DNA from: Firmicutes bacterium HGW-Firmicutes-14
GTDB taxonomy: Bacteria; Bacillota; Thermincolia; Thermincolales; UBA2595
Assembly (NCBI GenBank): GCA_002840275.1
Contig: PHAB01000015.1
Coordinates: 27,608-91,607, forward strand
DNA: 64,000 nt
Direction of reading: 5' to 3'
Of this stretch, positions 55,179-63,791 are shown piece by piece (the stretch's first letter is position 1; each line of letters starts with the position of its first letter). Both the position numbers and the translations under genes were made by a program. The notes under the pieces were generated by a model. That model saw only the letters and a list, made by a program, of their open reading frames with translations, did no database searches and was not told where the DNA came from.

Positions 55179-56933
55179 ATGAGAGCATCAGAACTTTTAG
55201 CTCCAACCCTCAGGGAGGTACCTGCCGAAGCGGAGGTCGTCAGCCATATCCTTATGCTGAGAGCGGGAATAATCCGCAAGTCCGCTTCAGGAGTATACAC
55301 TCACCTGCCATTGGGCTACAGGGTGGTTAAAAAAGTAAATGAAATCATCAGGGAAGAAATGGACAGGAAGGGCGGCCAGGAAATAATGCTGCCTATCATC
55401 CAGCCGGCCGAGCTGTGGATGGAATCAGGACGGTGGGATATATACGGGGATGAGCTGTTCAGGCTTAAAGACCGCCACGGACGGGATTTTGCCCTCGGCC
55501 CGACCCACGAGGAAATTATTACCGACCTGGTAAGGGGTGAGGTAAGGAGCTATAAGCAGCTTCCTCTCCTACTATACCAGATTCAGAATAAATACAGGGA
55601 TGAGCGGAGGCCCCGTTTCGGGCTGATGCGAGGCCGGGAATTTGTGATGAAAGACCTGTATTCCTTTGATAAGGATGATGAAGGCCTGGATATCACCTAC
55701 CGCAAAATGTATGAAGCATATTCCAGGATATTTGCCCGCTGCGGCCTGAGTTTCCGGCCTGTTGAGGCTGACCCGGGAGCCATAGGGGGCACCGGCGGCT
55801 CCATTGAATTCATGGTTATGGCTGATTCGGGAGAGGCGGCAATTGTATATTGTGACAAGTGTAATTATGCTGCCAATGTGGAAAAAGCTGAGGCTGTTGT
55901 AAACGGAGTACCTTCCACCGAAGAGATGCTGGTATTGCGGGAGGTCGCCACACCGGGGGCAGGGACGGTTGACGAGGTTACCTCTTTCCTTGGGGTGCAG
56001 GCCGACAGGCTGATTAAAACATTGATTTACAGGACAGAAAAGGAAACCGTTGCCGCTCTTGTCAGGGGTGACCGGGAAATCAATGAGATAAAGCTTTACA
56101 ACCTGCTGGGATGTGTACAGCTGGAAATGGCCGATGTCCAAACGGTAAAAGAACTTACTTCGGCAGAAGTGGGTTTTGCCGGACCCGTGGGTTTAAAAGA
56201 TGTCCGGATAATTGCCGACAGGGAAATAGTGATGATGAAAAATGCGGTGACAGGGGCGAACAAGACGGATGCCCATTTGGCAAATGTGAATCCGGACAGG
56301 GATTTCAAACCCGATGAGGTTGCTGATATCAGGCTCGTCAAAGAGGGTGAGCCGTGTCCCAGGTGCCCGGGGAAGCTTGTTGAAGCACGGGGCATAGAGG
56401 TGGGCCAGATATTCAAACTTGGCACCAAATACAGTGAAGCCCTGGGTGCCAGGTTCCTGGATGAAAATGGCAGGGAACAGCTGATGATAATGGGATGCTA
56501 TGGTATCGGTGTTACCAGGACCGTTGCCGCAGCAATTGAGCAGAACCACGATAAGGACGGGATCATCTGGCCTATGCCTATAGCGCCCTTCCATGCTGTT
56601 GTGGTCCCGGTTAATTCCAGGGATGAGCAGCAGAGGGGACTGGCAGAAAAAATATATAACTCTCTCCGGGAAGGAGCTATAGAGGTTGTTCTGGACGACC
56701 GGAACGAACGTCCGGGAGTTAAGTTTAAGGATGCTGACCTGGTGGGTTATCCGCTCCGCGTGGTTGTCGGGGCCAGGGCAGCGGACGAAGGTATTGTGGA
56801 AGTAAAGCACCGCAAGAGCGGCAATGTTGAAAACATAAAAGTTGATAACCTCGTCCGGTACATAAAAAAAACGGTCCTCGACGAGCTCGCCGGGATAGAG
56901 AAATACGCGGACCGCAGATGGGAACTGGATTAG
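55179..56933 (+). CDS. proS: prolyl-tRNA synthetase (bacterial type, with editing domain)
   Basis: Class II synthetase that charges tRNA-Pro. The 584-residue product has motif 1 ([17 protein letters not shown]), motif 2 ([20 protein letters not shown]), the inserted YbaK/INS-type editing domain (about residues 235-390) that removes mischarged Ala, motif 3 ([18 protein letters not shown]) and the anticodon-binding domain. ATG 55179 follows GGGGAGGTAGG. An in-frame ATG at 55137 has no ribosome site. A short frame of 41 codons precedes the gene in the 140-base gap after ispG. Confidence 0.95.
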   Translation: MRASELLAPTLREVPAEAEVVSHILMLRAGIIRKSASGVYTHLPLGYRVVKKVNEIIREEMDRKGGQEIMLPIIQPAELWMESGRWDIYGDELFRLKDRHGRDFALGPTHEEIITDLVRGEVRSYKQLPLLLYQIQNKYRDERRPRFGLMRGREFVMKDLYSFDKDDEGLDITYRKMYEAYSRIFARCGLSFRPVEADPGAIGGTGGSIEFMVMADSGEAAIVYCDKCNYAANVEKAEAVVNGVPSTEEMLVLREVATPGAGTVDEVTSFLGVQADRLIKTLIYRTEKETVAALVRGDREINEIKLYNLLGCVQLEMADVQTVKELTSAEVGFAGPVGLKDVRIIADREIVMMKNAVTGANKTDAHLANVNPDRDFKPDEVADIRLVKEGEPCPRCPGKLVEARGIEVGQIFKLGTKYSEALGARFLDENGREQLMIMGCYGIGVTRTVAAAIEQNHDKDGIIWPMPIAPFHAVVVPVNSRDEQQRGLAEKIYNSLREGAIEVVLDDRNERPGVKFKDADLVGYPLRVVVGARAADEGIVEVKHRKSGNVENIKVDNLVRYIKKTVLDELAGIEKYADRRWELD

Positions 56934-57025
56934 CGGGCGCAATGCACCGGACTAACTGACACTGCATACTCCGAACACCGGGCGAATAAAAATTTACCAA
57001 TGCGGCGGATAAAGGAGGAACCTGA

Positions 57026-57652
57026 ATGAAGACTGCAGTTATAATACCTGCATATAATGAAGAACGTACAATAGAAAATATAATCAGAGTGGTGAGACAG
57101 GTTCCGCTGGTTGAAGATACCATTGTGGTTAGTGACGGGTCGACAGATAATACCGTACCGGTAGCAGAATCGCTGGGAATAAAGGTCATCTCCCTGCAGG
57201 AGAACCTGGGTAAAGGCGGGGCGATGATGGTTGGGGTCAACAGCACAGATGCTGATGTGGTTCTGTTCCTGGATGCCGACCTTATAGGGCTTGAGCCATG
57301 GCACATAGTAGACCTTTTGGCACCGATACTGGAAGGCCGGGCGGAAATGACGGTGGGTATATTTGAAGCGGGACGCCTGGCTACAGACCTGGCCCAGTTC
57401 ATAGCCCCGTTTCTGTCAGGGCAGAGAGCAGTCAAAAGAGACCTGTTGAAACAGCTTTCCAACCTTGAGGTAACCAGGTTCGGGGTTGAGGTTGCCTTGA
57501 CGAGATTTGCAAAATCAGCAGGAATTTCCGTGGAGGAAGTCGAATTAAAAGACCTGACCCACGTTATGAAGGAAGAAAAACTGGGAGTTGTGCGGGGGTT
57601 CCTGGCAAGACTTAAGATGTACTGGGAAATTGCCAGGTGTGTCAGAAAATGA
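57026..57652 (+). CDS. family 2 glycosyltransferase
   Basis: A 208-residue GT-A fold glycosyltransferase. It has the nucleotide-sugar motif VIIPAYNEERTIENII, VVSDGSTDNT, an ENLGKGGAM loop and the metal-binding LFLDADLIG (DxD-type). The C-terminal part is short and carries no membrane helix. The overall pattern is close to dolichol-phosphate-mannosyl- or glucosyl-3-phosphoglycerate-synthase-like enzymes, but the donor and acceptor cannot be told. AAAGGAGGAACC precedes ATG 57026. It lies between proS and polC, which are neighbours in B. subtilis, so it looks like a lineage-specific insertion. Confidence 0.88.
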   Translation: MKTAVIIPAYNEERTIENIIRVVRQVPLVEDTIVVSDGSTDNTVPVAESLGIKVISLQENLGKGGAMMVGVNSTDADVVLFLDADLIGLEPWHIVDLLAPILEGRAEMTVGIFEAGRLATDLAQFIAPFLSGQRAVKRDLLKQLSNLEVTRFGVEVALTRFAKSAGISVEEVELKDLTHVMKEEKLGVVRGFLARLKMYWEIARCVRK

Positions 57653-57681
57653 CAGGGACAGCAATATAAGGGGGTCAGCGA

Positions 57682-58356
57682 ATGCCCGGCACAGATGAAC
57701 TGGATATTATCGTGAGAATTATTCTGTCCTGTATTATGGGTGGGCTTATCGGTCTTGAGAGGGAAAGCCTCAATAAATCAGCCGGTTTCAGAACCCATAT
57801 CCTGGTTTGTGTCGGTTCTGCCCTGATTATGATAGTGTCCCAGGATTTATATAATATGTACCGGGGGACAACCAACATCGACCCGGGAAGGATCGCAGCC
57901 CAGGTGGTCAGCGGCATTGGTTTTCTCGGGGCAGGTACTATCATGCGGGAAGGAACCACTGTTAAAGGACTGACAACTGCAGCAAGCCTGTGGGTTGTTG
58001 CCGGGGTCGGGCTGGCCATAGGCGGCGGTTTTTATTTCCCGGCAACGGTGACAACAGGTGTAGTATTCCTGACCCTGATATACCTGGGTAAGGTTGAAAG
58101 GCTGATGACCGGGCATACCAATGTGTTAATACTCTTTGTAACCGCGGAAAACAGGCCCGGCCAGTTGGGAAGAGTAGGTGCATTCCTTGGTGACAAGGGC
58201 ATACTGATTCTCAACATCCAGATGAAACAGCTTCGTGATGACAGGAAGGTAAGGTTTGAAATCGATGTCAAAATTCCACATGACACAGATATGAACCGGG
58301 TGCTTTACGAGCTTTCGGACATACCGGGTGTTTATCAGGTAGAACAGGAAGAATAG
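57682..58356 (+). CDS. MgtC/SapB family protein with C-terminal ACT-like domain
   Basis: A 224-residue membrane protein of the MgtC/SapB family. The N-terminal MgtC region (about residues 5-140) has four or five helices and the motifs GGLIGLERE, SAGFRTHILVCVGSAL and GIGFLGAGTIMREGTTVKGLTTAASLW. An ACT-like tail (about 150-222, RPGQLGRVGAFLGDKGILILNIQ) may bind a small ligand. Family members are linked with growth at low magnesium, but are not proven transporters. AAGGGGGTC precedes ATG 57682. Confidence 0.9.
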   Translation: MPGTDELDIIVRIILSCIMGGLIGLERESLNKSAGFRTHILVCVGSALIMIVSQDLYNMYRGTTNIDPGRIAAQVVSGIGFLGAGTIMREGTTVKGLTTAASLWVVAGVGLAIGGGFYFPATVTTGVVFLTLIYLGKVERLMTGHTNVLILFVTAENRPGQLGRVGAFLGDKGILILNIQMKQLRDDRKVRFEIDVKIPHDTDMNRVLYELSDIPGVYQVEQEE

Positions 58357-58373
58357 ATTCGGAGGGAAAACTT

Positions 58374-61300
58374 TTGTCTGTTAATTTACCGGAAGAAAAT
58401 ACAGAACGGCATCCTGCCGTTCTGCATTTTTGTGATTACATAGACCAGTCAATGGTGCCGTCCGGCTGCCAAGAAGCATTGAAAAACGCAAAGATACAGA
58501 AGGTAGAAGTCAGTACCGCAGAAAAGAAATGGTCTGTACACCTGCTGTTGGACAGGATTATCAACAGAAAATATATTGAACTGTTTGCCGGGGAACTGGT
58601 AAGGTTCATTCCCGAACTGGAACACCTTGAATTTAAATTGAGGTTTGAAATTCCCGGCATCTCAATTGAGGAAATCGTTGCTCAATACTGGGAAGAAATA
58701 ATTTATTCAGTGGTCCGGGAGCACCCGGCCGTTTCCGGGTGGATGCTGTCTGCTTCTAAAAAACTGGAAGGGAACAACCTTCGTATTTTTGTGAAGAGCC
58801 AGGTGGGCAGTGAAGTCTTACATAAGAAAGGGATTCCCGAATATATTGTGGGGTTGATCGATAAAGAGTTTGGCCAGGAACTGAAAGTGACTGTGCATGT
58901 GATAGAAGAGGATGAATGTGAAATTATTCGGTGGAATGCCCTGCGGGAGGAGGAATACGTAAAAGTCCTCATGGCCAGGCAGGCTGAAGCTGCCGAAACT
59001 GTAAGGGAAAAACAGGCTAATGGTTCCGGTGAAATGCAGGGAAAGTGGGGGAAGAGAAGGTCCAGAGACCCGGAGCCGGGGGCCCTGTTGGGGAGAGTTA
59101 TTACCGGTGAACCTGTCAGTCTGGAACAGGTTACGGAGGAAGAAAAAGACATTATTATCCTGGGGCGGATAACCAGCTTTGAGGTTCGCCGGCTCAAAAG
59201 CGGGCGGAACCTTCTGAGTTTTGATGTTACAGACCTGACAGACAGTATTTCTGTTAAGCTTTTTGAGGATGAAAAGAATGAAGGGAAAGTTTCCGGGAGC
59301 CTGAAAAAAGGGGTGTGGGTCAAAATCCGGGGGCCGGTACAGCAGGACAGGTATACTCAGGAACTGACCCTGATGGCCAGGGATATTAACCTTGTTGATA
59401 ATATTTCCCGGACAGATGATGCCAAAGAGAAAAGGGTTGAACTGCACCTCCATACCAAGATGAGTTCCATGGACGGAATCACCGGAATTGAAGATGCGGT
59501 TAAAACAGCAGCCAGGTGGGAACACCGGGCCCTGGCTATAACCGACCACGGGGTAGTCCAGGCCTTTCCTGAAGCCTATGAAGCGGGCAGGAAACACGGG
59601 GTAAAAATTATTTACGGAATGGAAGGTTACCTCATAGACGACGGTGTGCCTATAGTCATCAAGCCCAAACCGGGTCTGCTGAAGGAAGAGGAATTCGTAG
59701 TATTTGACCTGGAGACAACCGGGTTTTCACCAAATGTAAATGAAATAATAGAAATAGGGGCAGTTAAGGTCAAAAAGGGCCAAATTACTGATCGGTTTGC
59801 CAGGTTTGTCCGGCCGCAGAATGATATTCCGCCTGAAATCCGGAAACTGACCGGAATAACTCCGGAAGCGGTTGCCGGGGCGGATGGAATAGGGCGGGTC
59901 CTGCCGGAATTCATGGATTTTGCCGGTAAAGCCACCCTGGTGGCCCATAATGCTGATTTTGACACCGGATTTGTCAGGGTCGGTCTTTCACGCCTGGGAC
60001 TGGGTGGAATTAATAATCCTGTACTGGATACACTGGGTTTGGCCCGGGCTCTTCTGCCCAAACTCAAGAGGCACAAACTTAAGAACCTGGCCGAAGAATT
60101 CGGTGTTCCCCTGGAGAGGCACCACCGGGCAGTTGATGATGCTGATGCCACTGCGGCCATTTTTCTAAAGCTGCTGGACATGCTTTCTGCCCGCGGTATA
60201 GCCACAATGGATGAAATTAACGGCCTGATAAAGAATATCAACCTGGATAACCTGAGGGCCAACCACGTAATGATTCTGGTGCAAAACTACACAGGTCTCA
60301 GGAACCTCTACCAACTTGTCACCCTTTCCCACATCAACCACTATTACAGGCACCCCAGGATCCCCCGGAGTGAACTGGTCAAGAGACGTGAGGGGCTCAT
60401 CATCGGCTCCGCCTGTGAAGCCGGTGAACTGATTGCCGCTTATCTTGACGGGGCTGACGGGGAAAAACTTGAAGAAATTGCTTCATTTTATGATTATCTG
60501 GAAATCCAGCCTGTAGGAAACAATGAATTCCTGGTCCGCCAGGGCCGGGTGAAAGATTTAGAATCTTTGAGACAAATGAACCGTGATATTATCCAGCTTG
60601 GCGCCAGGATCGGCAAACCTGTGGCTGCCACCGGTGATGTTCATTTTCTTGAACCCGGTGACGGGCTGTTCAGGAAAATATTGCTGGCCGGCCAGGGTTA
60701 TGATGATATTGATCAACAGTCTCCTCTTTACTTCAAAACCACCGGGGAAATGCTGGATGAGTTTTTATACCTGGGTGAGGAAAAGGCCAGGGAGGTTGTC
60801 ATAACCACCCCGAAGATGATCGTGGAATCTATTGAAGAGATTAAGCCCATGCCCAATGATTTTTTCCCGCCCAAGATAGACGGGGCCGAAGAACAGATAT
60901 CATCGATGTCCTGGGAAAAGGCAGCAGCCATATATGGAGACCCCCTCCCTGAACTGGTGGTCCGGAGGGTGGAAAAGGAGCTTAACTCCATTATCAGCAA
61001 TGGTTATGCTGTCCTCTATCTGATTGCCCATAAGCTGGTCAGGAAATCCAATGAAGACGGCTATCTGGTCGGTTCCCGGGGATCCGTGGGATCCTCTTTT
61101 GTAGCGACCCTGACCGGGATAACAGAGGTCAACCCTCTCCCCCCCCACTATGTCTGTCCCGAGTGCAAACACAGCAAATTTATCCTGGACGGGTCATACG
61201 GCTGCGGCGCAGATATGCCTGATGAGCAATGTCCCGAATGCGGAACTGTTTACATGAAAGAGGGGTTTGATATACCCTTCGAGGTATTTATGGGTTTTGA

Positions 61301-62735
61301 AGGGGATAAGGTCCCTGATATTGACCTCAATTTCTCAGGTGATTATCAGCCAAGGGCCCATAAGTACACTGAGGAGCTTTTCGGTGAAGGACATGTTTTC
61401 AGGGCAGGCACCATAGCTACTATTGCTGATAAGACGGCATATGGGTTTGTCCAGAAATTCCTGGAAGAAAAAGGATTAAGGAAACGAAAAGCGGAAACGG
61501 ACCGCCTGGTTTCAGGCTGTACGGGAGTTAAAAGGACAACCGGGCAGCACCCGGGGGGAGTAATGGTTATACCGAGGGACATGGATGTCCACGATTTTAC
61601 ACCTCTCCAGTACCCTGCAGATGATAAAAAATCAGGGGTACTCACTACTCATTTTGATTATCACTCAATTTCGGGCAGGATAGTAAAACTTGATATCCTG
61701 GGTCATGACGATCCCACTGTCATAAAAATGCTGGAAGACCTGACCGGAAAAGATGCCAGGACAATACCCCTTGATGAGCCGGAAACGATGAAGATATTTT
61801 CCGGGGTTGAATCCCTGGGGGTTACCACTGAAAAGATAAGGTCTAAGGTAGGAAGCTATGGTATCCCCGAATTCGGTACCAGGTTTGTCCGCCAGATGCT
61901 GGAAGATACACGGCCCAGGACATTTTCTGAACTGGTCCGCATATCCGGCTTTTCCCACGGGACAGATGTATGGCTGAACAATGCCCAGGACCTCATAAGA
62001 CAGGGGACCTGTAAGCTCTCAGAGGCAATATCCACCAGGGATGACATAATGATATACCTTATGCACAGGGGCCTGGAGCCGGGCAGGGCTTTCAGGATTA
62101 TGGAAGGTGTGCGCAAGGGAAAGGGAATCACTGCGGAAGATGAAAAATACATGGTTGAGCACGATGTTCCGGAATGGTATACAGGGTCATGCAAAAAGAT
62201 TAAATACATGTTTCCCAAGGCCCATGCCGTCGCATATGTGATGATGGCCTATCGTATAGCATACTTTAAGGTTTACTGTCCGGAGGCTTTTTATGCCACT
62301 TATTTTACGGTCAGAGCAGATGAGTTTGATGCCGACATTGTAGTCCAGGGAAGCCCGGGAATACTTCAGAAGATAGAGGAGATTGAAAAAAAGGGAAATG
62401 ATGCATCAGCCAAGGAAAAAAACCTGCTGACCATCCTTGAAGTGGCGCTGGAGATGTTCGAGCGGGGTATTAACATGAAAAGGGTCAGTCTTGAGGAGTC
62501 CCATGCAACCCGGTTTGTCATCTCTGAAGACGGTTTACTGCCGCCGTTCGTTGCTCTCCAGGGTCTGGGGGAGACGGCAGCCAGGAACATTATCAGGGCC
62601 CGCCGGCAGAAACAGTTTACATCTGTGGAAGACCTGAGGGTCAGGTGCAGGATCAGTAAGACGGTAATAGAAATAATGCAGAACCATGGCTGCCTTGAAG
62701 GTCTGCCGGAAACTGACCAGCTGGCTCTGTTTTAA
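58374..62735 (+). CDS. polC: DNA polymerase III subunit alpha, PolC type
   Basis: Replicative polymerase of low-GC Gram-positives, with built-in proofreading. The 1453-residue product has an N-terminal domain, an OB-fold (about residues 255-345), a PHP domain (VELHLHTKMSSMDGIT) split by a DEDD exonuclease (Asp445/Glu447 in VFDLETTGF, HNADFDTGF, HHRAVDDADAT), a zinc ribbon (CPECKHSKF ... CPECG, about 925-960), and the catalytic PDIDLNFSGDYQ (Asp982, Asp984). Helix-hairpin-helix motifs lie near the end. The start is TTG 58374 with GGAGGG upstream. All catalytic residues are present. Confidence 0.97.
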   Translation: MSVNLPEENTERHPAVLHFCDYIDQSMVPSGCQEALKNAKIQKVEVSTAEKKWSVHLLLDRIINRKYIELFAGELVRFIPELEHLEFKLRFEIPGISIEEIVAQYWEEIIYSVVREHPAVSGWMLSASKKLEGNNLRIFVKSQVGSEVLHKKGIPEYIVGLIDKEFGQELKVTVHVIEEDECEIIRWNALREEEYVKVLMARQAEAAETVREKQANGSGEMQGKWGKRRSRDPEPGALLGRVITGEPVSLEQVTEEEKDIIILGRITSFEVRRLKSGRNLLSFDVTDLTDSISVKLFEDEKNEGKVSGSLKKGVWVKIRGPVQQDRYTQELTLMARDINLVDNISRTDDAKEKRVELHLHTKMSSMDGITGIEDAVKTAARWEHRALAITDHGVVQAFPEAYEAGRKHGVKIIYGMEGYLIDDGVPIVIKPKPGLLKEEEFVVFDLETTGFSPNVNEIIEIGAVKVKKGQITDRFARFVRPQNDIPPEIRKLTGITPEAVAGADGIGRVLPEFMDFAGKATLVAHNADFDTGFVRVGLSRLGLGGINNPVLDTLGLARALLPKLKRHKLKNLAEEFGVPLERHHRAVDDADATAAIFLKLLDMLSARGIATMDEINGLIKNINLDNLRANHVMILVQNYTGLRNLYQLVTLSHINHYYRHPRIPRSELVKRREGLIIGSACEAGELIAAYLDGADGEKLEEIASFYDYLEIQPVGNNEFLVRQGRVKDLESLRQMNRDIIQLGARIGKPVAATGDVHFLEPGDGLFRKILLAGQGYDDIDQQSPLYFKTTGEMLDEFLYLGEEKAREVVITTPKMIVESIEEIKPMPNDFFPPKIDGAEEQISSMSWEKAAAIYGDPLPELVVRRVEKELNSIISNGYAVLYLIAHKLVRKSNEDGYLVGSRGSVGSSFVATLTGITEVNPLPPHYVCPECKHSKFILDGSYGCGADMPDEQCPECGTVYMKEGFDIPFEVFMGFEGDKVPDIDLNFSGDYQPRAHKYTEELFGEGHVFRAGTIATIADKTAYGFVQKFLEEKGLRKRKAETDRLVSGCTGVKRTTGQHPGGVMVIPRDMDVHDFTPLQYPADDKKSGVLTTHFDYHSISGRIVKLDILGHDDPTVIKMLEDLTGKDARTIPLDEPETMKIFSGVESLGVTTEKIRSKVGSYGIPEFGTRFVRQMLEDTRPRTFSELVRISGFSHGTDVWLNNAQDLIRQGTCKLSEAISTRDDIMIYLMHRGLEPGRAFRIMEGVRKGKGITAEDEKYMVEHDVPEWYTGSCKKIKYMFPKAHAVAYVMMAYRIAYFKVYCPEAFYATYFTVRADEFDADIVVQGSPGILQKIEEIEKKGNDASAKEKNLLTILEVALEMFERGINMKRVSLEESHATRFVISEDGLLPPFVALQGLGETAARNIIRARRQKQFTSVEDLRVRCRISKTVIEIMQNHGCLEGLPETDQLALF

Positions 62736-62747
62736 GGGGTTTTGAAT

Positions 62748-63485
62748 ATGCGAAAAATCTTGCTTATTAGTATCGCCATAGTCCTTATTCTGGCAGGGTG
62801 TTCACCTGAGCGGGGGGAGACCGGTTCTCCCGGGTACCCGGAGTCCGGGGACAGTTCTTCAGGCATCAATCCTGCGGGGTCAAAGGACGAATCAGCCCCT
62901 GCTCCTAAACTGAACATTGAACGTGTACTGTCCGGACATGATGAAGACGGGGACGGTATGGATGATTTGGAAGACATTGTCTATGGAGGAAGGCTGGAAG
63001 TCAGCAGAAAACCTATGTATGTTAATGCTTATTACAGCGGTGGGTACCCTCCGGAAGATGAAGGGGTCTGCACAGATGTAATATGGAGGGCCTTTAGGAC
63101 TGCCGGTTACGAATTGAAGCAGATGGTTGACCGGGATATCAGGGACTCAGTTTCCAGTTACCCGAGGGTTGACGGCAATCCTGACCCCAACATCGATTTC
63201 AGGCGGGTGCCAAACCTGGTCTCATACTTTGAGAGGCATGCCGCCTCACTGACTACCGAAATAATTCCCAATGACCCCGGGAATCTGGTGCAGTGGCAGG
63301 GAGGAGATATTGTTTTCTTCGGTCCGCCGTTGTGGCATACCGGTATTGTTTCAGACAGAAGAAGAAATGATGGGGTCCCGTTTCTTATTCACAACAGTGG
63401 TCCATATGCTGCTGAAAATGACATGCTTACAGACTGGCCGAGCAAAATCACCCACCATTTCAGGTTCCCCAAACCCGGAAGTTAG
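62748..63485 (+). CDS. DUF1287 lipoprotein
   Basis: A 245-residue predicted lipoprotein. The N-terminal signal ends in the lipobox LAGC (Cys18), followed by a disordered Ser/Gly/Pro linker (about 19-60). The C-terminal DUF1287 domain has GVCTDVIWRAF (Cys108), VPNLVSYFERH, GDIVFFGPPLWHTGIVSD (His197) and LIHNSGP (His215). The Cys/His pattern is like NlpC/P60-type papain folds, so a cell-wall hydrolase or amidase-like role is possible, but no function is established. ATG 62748 follows AAGGGG; TTG 62742 is in frame. It lies 12 bases after polC and converges with a small - strand gene. Confidence 0.88.
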   Translation: MRKILLISIAIVLILAGCSPERGETGSPGYPESGDSSSGINPAGSKDESAPAPKLNIERVLSGHDEDGDGMDDLEDIVYGGRLEVSRKPMYVNAYYSGGYPPEDEGVCTDVIWRAFRTAGYELKQMVDRDIRDSVSSYPRVDGNPDPNIDFRRVPNLVSYFERHAASLTTEIIPNDPGNLVQWQGGDIVFFGPPLWHTGIVSDRRRNDGVPFLIHNSGPYAAENDMLTDWPSKITHHFRFPKPGS

Positions 63486-63512
63486 AAAAAAAAATACCCG
63501 TTTTAAACGGGT
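63486..63512 (-). terminator. Rho-independent terminator of the - strand small gene
   Basis: ACCCGTTT and AAACGGGT form a tight hairpin at 63496-63512. Read on the - strand it is followed by ATTTTTTTTT (63486-63495). On the + strand no T-run follows, so it mainly serves the small gene at 63551-63652, with little effect on the lipoprotein gene. Confidence 0.72.
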
Positions 63513-63550
63513 GAGGATAAAAATGAGAGGTATTTGTTTATGAGAAAAGT

Positions 63551-63652
63551 CTAAAACTGTTCTTCGGTAAAATAATCTTCCACCATGGCCCAGGATGAAA
63601 TGGTGAATACTATCCCAAGCACTACCAAGAGTCCAATTTGGATTGCTTCCAT
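63551..63652 (-). CDS. 33-residue single-helix membrane peptide
   Basis: A small - strand gene. The start ATG at 63652 has AAGGTGA 6 bases upstream. The product has one hydrophobic helix (residues about 4-24, IQIGLLVVLGIVFTISSWAM) and an acidic tail VEDYFTEEQF. A sigma-A promoter lies about 110 bases upstream and a strong terminator about 40 bases after the stop, so it makes a full transcription unit of its own. It is too short for most gene finders. I recognise no family. By size and topology it could be a regulator or accessory subunit of a membrane complex. Confidence 0.7.
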   Translation of the reverse strand: MEAIQIGLLVVLGIVFTISSWAMVEDYFTEEQF

Positions 63653-63762
63653 GTTGCATCACCTTCTGTGTATAAACACCTCGGTATGAGAAACGCCGCA
63701 AGGTGAACGGTCAAAAAAGAACGTTGAACGGTCGAAAACAAAGGGCGAATGGTTCTATGCAT
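63653..63762 (-). promoter_or_regulatory. 5' leader of the small peptide gene with possible ribosome-site hairpin
   Basis: The ribosome site AAGGTGA (63659-63665, - strand) is exactly complementary over 7 bases to TCACCTT (63700-63706, - strand), 34 bases upstream in the leader. CCGAGGTG (63677-63684, - strand) could pair with the same CACCT and a nearby CGG, giving a competing fold. GACCGTTCA occurs twice in the leader, 21 bases apart, the second copy running into TCACCTT. Confidence 0.4.
63704..63733 (+). repeat. direct repeat pair TGAACGGTC
   Basis: TGAACGGTC followed by (A/G)AAAA occurs at 63704-63712 and 63725-63733, exactly 21 bases (two helical turns) apart, inside the leader of the - strand gene. 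The meaning is unknown. Confidence 0.6.
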
Positions 63763-63791
63763 ATATTACCAGACCTTGTTCAAAATTTCAA
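63763..63791 (-). promoter_or_regulatory. sigma-A promoter of the small peptide gene
   Basis: On the - strand TTGAAA (63786-63791), a 17-bp spacer and TAATAT (63763-63768) match the sigma-A consensus at 5 of 6 positions in each element. Confidence 0.65.

Noticed and set aside
63351..63701. Longer 116-codon frame on the - strand over the small peptide gene
   Set aside because: It runs through the - strand terminator and into the 3' end of the lipoprotein gene, lacks a ribosome site and has no protein-like pattern. The 33-codon frame with its own signals explains the region better.
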